NCBI RefSeq assembly: GCF_028649475.1
Contig: NZ_JAQSIP010000006.1
Location: 248,001-312,000 of the forward strand
Source of the DNA: Curvibacter cyanobacteriorum
GTDB taxonomy: Bacteria; Pseudomonadota; Gammaproteobacteria; Burkholderiales; Burkholderiaceae_C
DNA: 64,000 bases
Direction: 5' to 3'
Positions 54,385-62,753 of this stretch are shown here, piece by piece (position 1 is the first letter of the stretch; each line of letters starts with the position of its first letter). Below the pieces are notes generated by a model. The model searched no databases, was not told where the DNA came from, and was given only the letters and a program-made list of their open reading frames with translations. The position numbers and the translations under genes are program-made.

Positions 54385-55488
54385 TCAGGCGGCCTTCAGG
54401 CTGGCGGCCTGGGCTTTGGCTTGTTCACGTTCGGCGACCTTGCGGCGCACCAGGGGCAGCAGTTCGCGGCCGTACTCGATGGCGTCGGGCAGCGGGTCAA
54501 AACCACGGATCAGGAAGGTGGTGATGCCCAGGTCGTAGTACTGGAGCAAGGCGTCCGCCACCTGCTCGGCCGTGCCGACCAGGGCCGTGGAGTTGGAGCG
54601 CGCACCGGTCTCGCGGGCAATCGCCGTCCACAGGCGCTCGTCCACGCGGTCGCCCTTGGCCGCGTCGGCCAGCAGACGGCGCGCCCCCTCGCTTTGCTGC
54701 GGGCCACCGCGCGAGAAGCCCTGCTCCACCCGCAGGGCGCGGGCGTCTTCCAGGATGCGCTCGGCCCGGGCCCAAGCCTCGTCCTCGGTGCGACCCAGGA
54801 TGGGGCGGAAGGAGATGCTGAAGTCGATGTGGCGGCCATGCTGGGCCGCTTCGGCACGCACCTTGCGCACCAGCTCGCCGGCCTGGGCCAGGGACTCGCC
54901 CCACAGCGCGTACACCTGGGCATGGCGACCCGCCACCTTCAAGGCGGGTTCGGAGGCGCCCCCGAAATAGATCGGCACATGCGGCTGCTGCACTGGCTTG
55001 ACCTCGGACCAGGCGCCTTTGACCCGGTAGTAGCGGCCTTCGTGGTCGAAGGGCTTGTCCGCGGTCCAGACCTGGCGCAGCACGCTCAGGTACTCGTCGG
55101 TGCGCTCGTAGCGCTCGTCATGGCCGAGGAAGTCGCCGTCGCGCTGCTGGTCCTCGTCCGAGCCCCCGGTGATGTAGTGCACCGCCACGCGGCCCTGGGT
55201 GTACTGGTCCAGCGTGGCCAGTTGTCGGGCGGCCAGGGTGGGCGCCACAAAGCCGGGGCGATGGGCCAACAGGAAATGGATGCGCTGCGTGACCGACGCG
55301 GCATAGGTGACGGTCAGCAGGGTGTCCGGGCTGCTGGAGCTGGCGGGCACCAGGATGCGGTCAAAGCCGGCGTGCTCATGCGCCTGCGCAAACACCCGCA
55401 CATAGGCCGGGTCCACCACCGGTCCACGGCGGGAAAAGGTTTCAGAGACTTCGTGCGGCTGAATCATGCCGATGAACTGGACACTCAT
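54385..55488 (-). CDS. SsuD-like alkanesulfonate monooxygenase (LLM flavoprotein)
   Basis: A 367-residue luciferase-like monooxygenase close to SsuD in length (about 380). Pattern: DRILVPASSSSPDTLLTVTYAA (split), RPGFVAPTLAARQLATLDQYTQGR, VHYITGGSDEDQQRDGDFLGHDERYERTDEYL (split) and PIYFGGASEPALKVAGRHAQVYALWGE (split). The Ser/Thr-rich substrate pocket and the conserved Arg near 226 (FSISFRPILGRTEDEAW) are visible. It releases sulfite and an aldehyde from alkanesulfonates using FMNH2. A reductase (SsuE) is not in the window. AGGAG precedes the ATG. It leads the operon with the aldolase and SfnB-like genes. Confidence 0.92.
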   Translation of the reverse strand: MSVQFIGMIQPHEVSETFSRRGPVVDPAYVRVFAQAHEHAGFDRILVPASSSSPDTLLTVTYAASVTQRIHFLLAHRPGFVAPTLAARQLATLDQYTQGRVAVHYITGGSDEDQQRDGDFLGHDERYERTDEYLSVLRQVWTADKPFDHEGRYYRVKGAWSEVKPVQQPHVPIYFGGASEPALKVAGRHAQVYALWGESLAQAGELVRKVRAEAAQHGRHIDFSISFRPILGRTEDEAWARAERILEDARALRVEQGFSRGGPQQSEGARRLLADAAKGDRVDERLWTAIARETGARSNSTALVGTAEQVADALLQYYDLGITTFLIRGFDPLPDAIEYGRELLPLVRRKVAEREQAKAQAASLKAA

Positions 55489-55807
55489 GCGGGGCTCCTG
55501 CGGTAGGGGGGCGGAAAGAACAAGAACCGCCGACACGCCCCAGCCCATCGAGAGTCATCGAGGATGGGGGCTTGAGGCGAGGTGCGATGCCACAGGCCGT
55601 ACCCGCGGTACGACAAGGCAAAGCAACAACGCATCAAGGGTGGGGTCAGCGGTTCCAAGAGGGGTCAACGGCCCTGAGGCCTGGATGACGGGGTCATGGG
55701 TGGACGATAGGCCCAGCCCCCCCGCGCACCAAGGAAGCAAATCGCCTGAGAACATGCGAATTCGGCATGTGCGCCGCCCCGCCCCACCCAAGCGGGGGGC
55801 GCGCGGC
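55489..55807. other. intergenic upstream of the SsuD-like operon
   Basis: 319 bases. It must contain the promoter of the minus-strand operon starting at 55488 and the 3' end of the cytochrome gene on the same strand. A weak hairpin pairs CCCATC (55544-55549) with GATGGG (55563-55568). No coding sequence seen. Confidence 0.45.
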
Positions 55808-56995
55808 TCAGTGCGGGAAGCCACCGCGCAGCAGTTGCACCGGCTCGGCGTCCATCTGGGCAATCAGCGCTGCCAGCCCGTCGACCGCGGGCGGGGCCTG
55901 GGCACCCGGTGCGGCCGGAGCGGCCGGTGCCGCGGTGTCGGCGCGGCACACCAAGTCGGCCGCGGACCAGCCTGCGGCGCCGGGCGCACTGCGGGCGCGC
56001 AACCAGCCCTGGCGATCGGCAAGCAGCTGGTAGCCGCCCAGCTGCGACGGCGCCACGCCCAGCACCAGCCCCAGCGCCTCGGCCAGTCCGGCGGTGTCCG
56101 CCACACAGTCGGCCGTGCTGCTGCTGGCCGACGCCGTCAGCGGCAGCGCCACCGTGACCAGGCGGGGGTCCACGGGCGTGGCGCCCGCGTCCCGGCCCGA
56201 GGGGGCCAGCAGGACGCGTTGGGGCTGCAACTCGTGCAACCAACGCGCCTGGCCCCGGGCGCACCGGACGGGCGCATCGGGCAGGCGCAGGGGCTGCTCC
56301 CAACGGCCGGTCTGGGCCAGGGTGCGGCCCGACGCCTGGGCCTGCAGGAAGTCAAGCACCTGCCAGGTCTGCTCGTCGTTCAGCTGTGACGCGAAGCCCG
56401 GCATGGTGCGCTGACCTCGGTGGTCCTGCAAGCCATGCTGCACGTGCCAGAACAACTCGCCTTCCAGGCGTTGCCAGAGCAAGCGCCCGTTGAGGTTGGG
56501 CGGCCACATCGGCAGCGAGGGGGCGTCCGGGCCCTCCCCGCGGCCGTCGGCGCCATGGCACCGCACGCAGTGTTGCTGGTAGTGGCCCTGCCCCTGCACG
56601 ATCGACTGGGCCGTGAAGCCGGTCGGCGAACGGTGAAAACTGGTCGGCGTCGCCGGCACCAGCCACACCGACGCCGAGCCCCAGGGTGCGGCCCACAGCA
56701 CCAGGCCGCTGAGCCAAAGGGCTGGCCAACGGGCACGGCGCCACCACAACGCCAGCGCCAGGCCCAACAGGGCCAAGCCCAGCGCCAGTGCGCACCACAG
56801 CAGGCGGCGCGCCTGGCCGGGCTCGAACACCAGCACCTCGGCCGACAGTCGCCAGGCCAACGGCCACTCGGGCTGACCGGCCACCGTGCCGCTCCAGCCC
56901 AGGGCCTGCAAGGCTTCGCGCAGCCAGGCCTGCAGGCCCAGCAACACGCCGAGCAGGGTGTTGAGCTGCTCGGGCGTCAACACCCAATCGTTCAT
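55808..56995 (-). CDS. membrane-anchored c-type cytochrome with a C-terminal domain of unknown fold
   Basis: A 395-residue protein. Residues 1-60 contain a hydrophobic amphipathic start; two membrane helices (about 65-85 and 90-112) lead to a periplasmic cytochrome c domain (about 125-220) with the heme site C143-V-R-C146-H147 and probable axial Met198 in RTMPGFASQ. A C-terminal domain (about 230-395), Ala/Pro-rich at its end, has Cys residues and resembles no family I know. It is the last gene of the binding protein/permease/ATPase operon, 10 bases after the ATPase gene, so an electron-transfer step is linked to this uptake system. Function unknown. Confidence 0.8.
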   Translation of the reverse strand: MNDWVLTPEQLNTLLGVLLGLQAWLREALQALGWSGTVAGQPEWPLAWRLSAEVLVFEPGQARRLLWCALALGLALLGLALALWWRRARWPALWLSGLVLWAAPWGSASVWLVPATPTSFHRSPTGFTAQSIVQGQGHYQQHCVRCHGADGRGEGPDAPSLPMWPPNLNGRLLWQRLEGELFWHVQHGLQDHRGQRTMPGFASQLNDEQTWQVLDFLQAQASGRTLAQTGRWEQPLRLPDAPVRCARGQARWLHELQPQRVLLAPSGRDAGATPVDPRLVTVALPLTASASSSTADCVADTAGLAEALGLVLGVAPSQLGGYQLLADRQGWLRARSAPGAAGWSAADLVCRADTAAPAAPAAPGAQAPPAVDGLAALIAQMDAEPVQLLRGGFPH

Positions 56996-57005
56996 GCCGT
57001 CGCGC

Positions 57006-57812
57006 TCACCAGCTGTCGTCCAGCCCCAGGTGGGCCAAGGCCTGGTGGCGCAGCTCGGCCAGTTGCGGGTCCCCGCGCCGGCGCGGGTAGGGGGCGGGGT
57101 TGGCAATGTCGGCCACGATGCGCGCCGGCCGGTCCGACAACACCAGCACCCGCTGGGCCAGGAAGAAGGCCTCCTCGACGTCGTGGGTCACCAGCAAGGC
57201 CGAAAAACCCGACCGCTGCCACAGGTCCACCAATTCTGTCTGCATGCTCAGGCGGGTCAGCGAATCCAGCTTGCCCAGCGGCTCGTCGAGCACCAGCAGG
57301 CTGGGGTCGTTGACGATGGCCCGGGCCAGCGCCACGCGCTGCGCCATGCCGCCCGACAACTGGTGCGGGAAGGCCTTGGCAAAACTGCTCAGGCCCACCA
57401 GTTCAAGCGCCGCATCCACACGGGCCTGGTGCGCCTTGAGCGTGCCGCGCGCCTGCGGCCCCAGGGCCACGTTGTCGCGCACGGTGCGCCACGGAAACAA
57501 GGTGGGGTCCTGGAACACCACGATGCGCGACGGGTCTGGCCCCTCGACCGCGCGGCTGTCGTGGTCGATGTGCCCCACGGTCGGCGGCTCCAGGCCCGCC
57601 ACCAGGCGCAGCAAGGTGCTCTTGCCGCAGCCACTGGGGCCCAGCAAGGCGACAAACTCGCCCGGCTGGATGCGCAGGTCGATCTGGTCGATCACCTGCA
57701 ACGGCCCGGCCGGCAGGTCGAACCAATGGCTCACGCCCTGGATCGCGATGTCGGCGCCGCGCACGCGGGCGGCTTCGATGCGGGGGGCTTCGGGGGCCAC
57801 AGCACTCACCAT
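57006..57812 (-). CDS. ABC transporter ATPase, SsuB/TauB type
   Basis: A 268-residue ATPase of the nitrate/sulfonate/taurine group. Walker A GPSGCGKST, Q-loop VVFQDPTLFPWRTV, signature LSGGMAQRVALARA, Walker B LLVLDEPLGKLD and the switch His in LVTHDVEEAFFL are all intact. The gene overlaps the end of the permease gene by 7 bases (57806-57812); an AGGA site fixes the ATG at 57812, although an in-frame ATG at 57833 exists. It powers the permease at 57806-58882 with binding protein 58898. Confidence 0.96.
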   Translation of the reverse strand: MVSAVAPEAPRIEAARVRGADIAIQGVSHWFDLPAGPLQVIDQIDLRIQPGEFVALLGPSGCGKSTLLRLVAGLEPPTVGHIDHDSRAVEGPDPSRIVVFQDPTLFPWRTVRDNVALGPQARGTLKAHQARVDAALELVGLSSFAKAFPHQLSGGMAQRVALARAIVNDPSLLVLDEPLGKLDSLTRLSMQTELVDLWQRSGFSALLVTHDVEEAFFLAQRVLVLSDRPARIVADIANPAPYPRRRGDPQLAELRHQALAHLGLDDSW

Positions 57813-58882
57813 TTGACGGTTCCTTTTTGCCAAGACAGGAGGCGGTCACGCAGCGCAAACAACAGGCTGATGACCCCGGAGAACAGCAGCGCCATGACCA
57901 ACAAGGCGCCATACATATTGGGGTAGCTGGCCCAGCCCTGGGCCCAGGTCAGGTACCAGCCCAGGCCCGACTTGACGCCCAGCATCTCGGCCACCACCAG
58001 GGTGGCAAAGGCGTGGCCCAGGCCCATGAACAGGCCCACGAACACCTGCGGCAGCGCGGCCGGAATGGCCACCCGCAACACCAGGAAGGTGTTGGACGCC
58101 CCCAGCGTGCGCGCCACGTCGTAGTAGTTGCGGTTCACGCTGGCCACGCCGGACCAGGTCAACACCGCCACCGGGAAGCCCGTGCCCAGCGCGATCAAGA
58201 AGACCGCCGTCGACCAGCTCGACGGAAAGAAATAGAACGTGATGGGCAACAGGGCCGTGGTCGGCACCGGGCCCAGCACGCGCAGCACCGGGTGGATCCA
58301 GTAGTTGGCGCGGCGAGACCAGCCGATCAGCACCCCCACCACAAAGCCCACCGCGGCACCGGCACTGATGCCGGAGGCCAGCAGGATCAGCGAATTGCCC
58401 GCGCTGTCGCTGAGCCGGCGCCAGTCGCTGACATACACCTCGGCCAGGCTTTGCGGCGGCGCAAAGAAGGGCGTTGGCAACCAGGCCAATTTGGCGGTCA
58501 CCAGTTCCCACACCGCCAACCCCAGCGCCAGGGCCACCAGCCACGGCCCCAGGGGCCGGACCCGCGCGCGCGGCTGGGCCAGCCAGGGCCCGCCCAGCGA
58601 CAACACCAGCAGCGCCAGGGCCACCGCCCCGGTGCCGTAGGCGAACTCGGCGGTGTAGGCCCAGTCGCTGAACCCCACCTGCTGGTTCGGCCAGGCGTAG
58701 GTCAGCACACCCAGCGCCGCCCAGGCCAGCGCCGCCACCACGCCCAGGCCCCACCAACGGGGGGCCGCGGCGCGCACAGGCGGGGCCACCGGTGCCCGCG
58801 CGGGGGCAGCCACGGATTCGGCTCGGGGCTCAGGCCGGGTTTCGAAACCCGGTGCGAGCGGGGCATCCAGAAGGGCGGACAT
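57806..58882 (-). CDS. ABC transporter permease, SsuC/TauC type with N-terminal extension
   Basis: A 358-residue permease. The C-terminal two-thirds (about 130-355) is a BPD-type permease with the EAA loop region ARTLGASNTFLVLRVAIPAALPQ and about five helices. The first 110 residues are an Ala/Pro-rich cytoplasmic segment plus two or three extra membrane helices (about 43-63 and 85-100, then 112-130) not found in standard SsuC (about 260 residues). The ATG at 58882 follows GGGAGG. It forms the ABC unit with the ATPase at 57006 and the binding protein at 58898. Confidence 0.93.
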   Translation of the reverse strand: MSALLDAPLAPGFETRPEPRAESVAAPARAPVAPPVRAAAPRWWGLGVVAALAWAALGVLTYAWPNQQVGFSDWAYTAEFAYGTGAVALALLVLSLGGPWLAQPRARVRPLGPWLVALALGLAVWELVTAKLAWLPTPFFAPPQSLAEVYVSDWRRLSDSAGNSLILLASGISAGAAVGFVVGVLIGWSRRANYWIHPVLRVLGPVPTTALLPITFYFFPSSWSTAVFLIALGTGFPVAVLTWSGVASVNRNYYDVARTLGASNTFLVLRVAIPAALPQVFVGLFMGLGHAFATLVVAEMLGVKSGLGWYLTWAQGWASYPNMYGALLVMALLFSGVISLLFALRDRLLSWQKGTVKW

Positions 58883-58897
58883 GGTGGTGCCTCCCGA

Positions 58898-59920
58898 TCA
58901 GGACAGCACGTCAGCGTGCACAAAGTCGGCGAAGCGCGCCGGGTCGGTGGTGGGCTTGAGCACGCCCACCAGGCGGAAGTCGCGGGCGAAGAACTCGATC
59001 TCCTTCTTCAGCGCCAAACCGCTCGGGTGGTGCTTGTGGGTCAGCGTGCCGAGCACGGCGCGCAGGTCCTCGACCGGCACCTTGGAGTAGGGGCTGAAGA
59101 TCTTGGCCGCTTCATTGGGGTTGTTGGCCACGAAGTCGGAGGCTTCATTGATCGATCGGGCCAGCGCGGCGGCCGTGGGGCGGTCGTTGCGCACCAGCTT
59201 GCCGCTGACGCCGAGCACGCAGCAGGTTTTGTCGGCGTACTCGCCCGTCAGGTTGGTGGCCAGTTCGACCAGGCCCTTGGTCTTGCGCTCGATCAGGAAC
59301 AGGTTCGGGTCGCCGTCGGCAATCGCATGCGCCTCCCCCTTCTCGACCGCCACGCCCAGCAGGTCGCCGGGGAACTGGCGCCAGCTGACGTCTTTTTCGG
59401 GATCGAGCCCCGACTTGGTCAGCAGCACCGAGAAGAAGTTCTTGCCCGGGCTGTTGAGGTCGGACACCGCAATGGTCTTGCCCTTGAGCTTGGCCAGCGA
59501 GGTCACGCCCGCCGGGCCGTAACCCACCAGGCGGGTGCAACCGCCGTGCGAGCTGCTGACCAGTTTGACGTCAAAGCCCGACTCCAGCGGCTTGATCCAG
59601 CGGTGGATCATGCCCACACCGGCGTCGGCCTTGGTGGTGGCGATCGACTCCAGCAGCTGGTCCGTGGAGCCGGTGTAGTTGATCAGTTCGACGTTCAGCC
59701 CGTGCTTCTCGAAGATGCCGCGGGTGATGGCCACCGGGATCGGCGACAGGCAGACGGCATTGGCGTTCCAGGCCAGCTTGATGTCGCGCAGCTTGCCGGC
59801 GGCCAGCACGCCGCTGGCGCCGACACCGGCGGCGGCACTCAGGCCCAGGGCACCCGCCCCACGCAGCAGTTGACGGCGCGACAGCGGGCCCGCAGATCGG
59901 TTCAGAGAGAGCAAAGACAT
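58898..59920 (-). CDS. ABC substrate-binding protein 3 with Tat-type signal
   Basis: A 340-residue binding protein of the NitT/SsuA class. A twin-Arg signal (SRRQLLRGAGALG) implies export by Tat, with cleavage near VLA-AGK. Family pattern: LAWNANAVCLSPIPVAITRGIFEKHGL (split), ELINYTGSTDQLLESIATTKADAGVG (split), LKGKTIAVSDLNSPGKNFF and KGEAHAIADGDPNLFLIERK. It shares the transcript with the permease gene 15 bases downstream, so it is the dedicated receptor of this transporter. Ligand unknown; nitrate-, sulfonate- and taurine-type ligands are known for the class. Confidence 0.93.
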   Translation of the reverse strand: MSLLSLNRSAGPLSRRQLLRGAGALGLSAAAGVGASGVLAAGKLRDIKLAWNANAVCLSPIPVAITRGIFEKHGLNVELINYTGSTDQLLESIATTKADAGVGMIHRWIKPLESGFDVKLVSSSHGGCTRLVGYGPAGVTSLAKLKGKTIAVSDLNSPGKNFFSVLLTKSGLDPEKDVSWRQFPGDLLGVAVEKGEAHAIADGDPNLFLIERKTKGLVELATNLTGEYADKTCCVLGVSGKLVRNDRPTAAALARSINEASDFVANNPNEAAKIFSPYSKVPVEDLRAVLGTLTHKHHPSGLALKKEIEFFARDFRLVGVLKPTTDPARFADFVHADVLS

Positions 59921-60174
59921 GGTCGATTCCTTTCGTTGGAGACGGTGGCGCGGGGCGCCCTGGGGCTCGCCCGCTTGTGCGCAAACTGGCCCTGTGCCAG
60001 CATTTGACGGAAGTCATTCGGTTTTTGGAAATGAGAAAAACGGCCGTCCTTATGACAAAGTCAGCCAGCGCCCCCGCGCGCTTTGCAGTGCAATAGCGTC
60101 CATGGGCAGCCGCCTGGTCCCGGGTTCGCGGGGCCGCCGCTGCCCCCACATCACGCTGTTCAACCACCCCGCCC

Positions 60175-60792
60175 ATGACCCAGCCTCAACACCCCGAACG
60201 CCTGCGCGACTTTGTGCAGCAGTTCACCGCCCTGCTCGACCGCCGCCCCGACGAAGCCACCGTGCTGCAACAAGGGGGCGCCCTGCTCGCCGCCCTGGTG
60301 GCCCAGGACGACTGGCTGCCCGACGACTTCGCCCAGCCCCACCCCGACCGCTACCAGCAGTACCTGCTGCACGCCGACCCGCGCGAGCACTTCTCGGTGG
60401 TCAGCTTTGTCTGGGGCCCGGGTCAGGCCACGCCCATCCACAACCACACCGTGTGGGGCCTGATCGGCATGTTGCGCGGCGCGGAGCGTGCCCAACCCTA
60501 CGCCCAGGACCAGGCCGGTCATTGGCTGCCCACCGGCGCGGCGCAAGAGTTGCGCCCGGGTCAGATCGAAGCCGTCTCGCCCACCGTCGGCGATGTGCAC
60601 CTGGTGAGCAATGCGCTGAGCGATCAGACCTCGATCAGCATCCACGTCTACGGCGCCAACATCGGCGCGGTGCAGCGCTCGGTGTTCTTGCCCGACGGCG
60701 GCGAAAAGCCTTTCGTCTCGGGCTACAGCAACACGCGCCTGCCCAACCTGTGGGACCGCTCGGCCGAACTCAACGCGGCCCTGCGCCGATGA
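60175..60792 (+). CDS. thiol dioxygenase, resembling 3-mercaptopropionate dioxygenase
   Basis: A 205-residue cupin dioxygenase. Iron ligands: H89 and H91 in TPIHNHTVWG and H142 in GDVHLVSN. The S155-H157-Y159 motif of SIHVYG is present. Near residue 60, RYQQYLLH offers Gln62, the position described as Gln in 3-mercaptopropionate dioxygenases and Arg in true cysteine dioxygenase. Such enzymes add O2 to a thiol to form a sulfinate. The gene lies in front of the rhodanese gene at 60983, with which it probably forms an operon. Substrate choice between Cys and mercaptopropionate is inference from the motif. Confidence 0.9.
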   Translation: MTQPQHPERLRDFVQQFTALLDRRPDEATVLQQGGALLAALVAQDDWLPDDFAQPHPDRYQQYLLHADPREHFSVVSFVWGPGQATPIHNHTVWGLIGMLRGAERAQPYAQDQAGHWLPTGAAQELRPGQIEAVSPTVGDVHLVSNALSDQTSISIHVYGANIGAVQRSVFLPDGGEKPFVSGYSNTRLPNLWDRSAELNAALRR

Positions 60793-60982
60793 CCCCACCG
60801 GCCCACCCGTCCGCCCCCAGCCCCACTCTCGTCCACCGACCACCACGCACCCGCCATCGCGCCGGGCCCGGCCCAGGCCCTGACCAGGGGCCGCGCATGC
60901 CCACCGGCCACCGGGTGCCTGGGGCGCTGAGCCGGCTTGGACGGCCCGCTTCGTTTTCATTTTTTGTTTGGATTGCCCTGCT

Positions 60983-62590
60983 GTGACCACTGCCCTGCCC
61001 ACCACCGCCTACGCTGACGTCCGCGCCCACCTGTTGGCCGGCCACGAGATCGCCCTGCTCGACGTGCGCGAAGAAGACCCCTTTGCCCAGGCCCACCCGC
61101 TGTGGGCCGCCAACCTGCCGCTGGGCCGCATCGAACTGGACGCCTGGACCCGCATCCCGCGCCGAGACACCCCCGTGGTGGTCTATGACGACGGCGAGGG
61201 CCTGGCCGCCGAGGCCGCCCAGCGCCTGATCGCACTGGGCTACACCCGGGTCAGCTTGCTCGACGGCGGTCTGGCCGGCTGGCGCGCCGCCGGGGGTGAG
61301 CTGTTCCGCGACGTCAACGTGCCGAGCAAGTCATTTGGCGAGCTGGTGGAAGCCGAGCGACACACCCCGTCGCTGGCGGCCGAGGAGGTCAAGGCCCTGA
61401 TCGACCAGAAGGCGAATGTGGTGGTGCTGGACGCGCGCCGCTTCGAGGAATACCAGACCATGAGCATCCCCAGCGGCATCAGCGTGCCCGGCGCCGAACT
61501 GGTGCTGCGCGCCCGCGCGCTGGCCCCCGACCCGTCCACCCACATCGTGGTCAATTGCGCGGGCCGCACGCGCAGCATCATCGGCACCCAGTCGCTGGTG
61601 AACGCGGGCCTGCCCAACCGCATCACGGCCCTGCGCAACGGCACCATCGGCTGGCTGCTGGCCGGCCAGACCCTGGACCACGGCGCCAGCCGGCGCTTTG
61701 GCGAGGTGAGCCCCGAGCAGCAGGCCGAGGCCAGCGCCCGGGCCCGCGCGGTGGCCGACCGTGCCGGGGTGCGGCGGGCCCAACTCGGGCAATTGCCCGT
61801 CTGGCTGGCCGAGGCGGGCCGCAGCACCTACCGACTGGACGTGCGCACCCCGGAAGAATTTGCCCGCGGCCACCTGCCCGGCTTCCGCAGCGCCCCCGGT
61901 GGCCAGCTGGTGCAAGAGACCGACCACAGCGTGCCCGTGCGCGGCGCCCGCATCGTGCTCAGTGACGACGACGGCGTGCGCGCCAACATGAGCGCCTCCT
62001 GGCTGGCCCAGATGGGCTGGGAGGTGCATGTGCTCGACGACGTGCCCGCCAGCGCCTTCAGCGAGCGCGGCAACGCGCCCACCCAGGTGCCGCCGCCCGA
62101 AGAGCCGATCCCGCTGACCTCGGTGGCCACGCTGCAGGCCTGGCTGGCCGACGGCCCTGGGACCGTGGTGCTGGACTTCACCCCCAGCGTCAACTACGTG
62201 AAACGCCACATCCCCGGGGCCTGGTGGGCACTGCGCTCGCAACTGCGCGAGGGCCTGGCCCGCGTGCGCGCCGCCCACCCCGAGGCCACTCGCCTGGTGC
62301 TGACCTGTGGCAGCTCGGCCTTGGCCGCCTACGCGGTGGCCGAAACGGCCCGCCTGAGCCCCGACCTCAGCGTGTCGCTGCTGGACGGCGGCACGCAGGC
62401 CTGGATCGATGCCGGCGGGGCCCTGGAGAGCGGCGAAACCCGCCTGGCCGCGCCCCGCATCGACCGCTACCGCCGCCCCTACGAAGGCACGGACGCCCCG
62501 CGCGAAGCCATGCAGGGCTACCTGGACTGGGAGTTCGGCTTGGTCGAGCAACTGGGCCGCGACGGCACGCACGGCTTCAAGGTGATCTGA
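60983..62590 (+). CDS. four-domain rhodanese (sulfurtransferase)
   Basis: A 535-residue protein with four rhodanese-like domains (about 1-115, 130-250, 280-375 and 395-520). The second and fourth have active-site Cys residues, C192 in NCAGRTRS and C442 in TCGSSALA. The first and third carry Asp-rich loops (YDDGEG and SDDDGV) and should be catalytically dead. This is an inactive-active pair repeated twice, as in duplicated thiosulfate sulfurtransferase. The GTG start at 60983 is chosen; a TTG five codons upstream is a weaker alternative. It probably transfers sulfane sulfur after thiol oxidation by the upstream dioxygenase (inference). Confidence 0.92.
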   Translation: MTTALPTTAYADVRAHLLAGHEIALLDVREEDPFAQAHPLWAANLPLGRIELDAWTRIPRRDTPVVVYDDGEGLAAEAAQRLIALGYTRVSLLDGGLAGWRAAGGELFRDVNVPSKSFGELVEAERHTPSLAAEEVKALIDQKANVVVLDARRFEEYQTMSIPSGISVPGAELVLRARALAPDPSTHIVVNCAGRTRSIIGTQSLVNAGLPNRITALRNGTIGWLLAGQTLDHGASRRFGEVSPEQQAEASARARAVADRAGVRRAQLGQLPVWLAEAGRSTYRLDVRTPEEFARGHLPGFRSAPGGQLVQETDHSVPVRGARIVLSDDDGVRANMSASWLAQMGWEVHVLDDVPASAFSERGNAPTQVPPPEEPIPLTSVATLQAWLADGPGTVVLDFTPSVNYVKRHIPGAWWALRSQLREGLARVRAAHPEATRLVLTCGSSALAAYAVAETARLSPDLSVSLLDGGTQAWIDAGGALESGETRLAAPRIDRYRRPYEGTDAPREAMQGYLDWEFGLVEQLGRDGTHGFKVI

Positions 62591-62753
62591 AGCCCCGCCC
62601 CCAGCCCTGACACGGCGCGGGGGCGCAGGCCCCACCAAGGCCAAGCCCTGGTCATGAAAGGCCCAGCAATGGCTCAACCAAGGCCTGCCAAAGGGCCCCG
62701 CCGGGGTCTGCCGCCAAGGACGGCCCCAGGCCGCCCCCGAGGCGGCCATGGCC

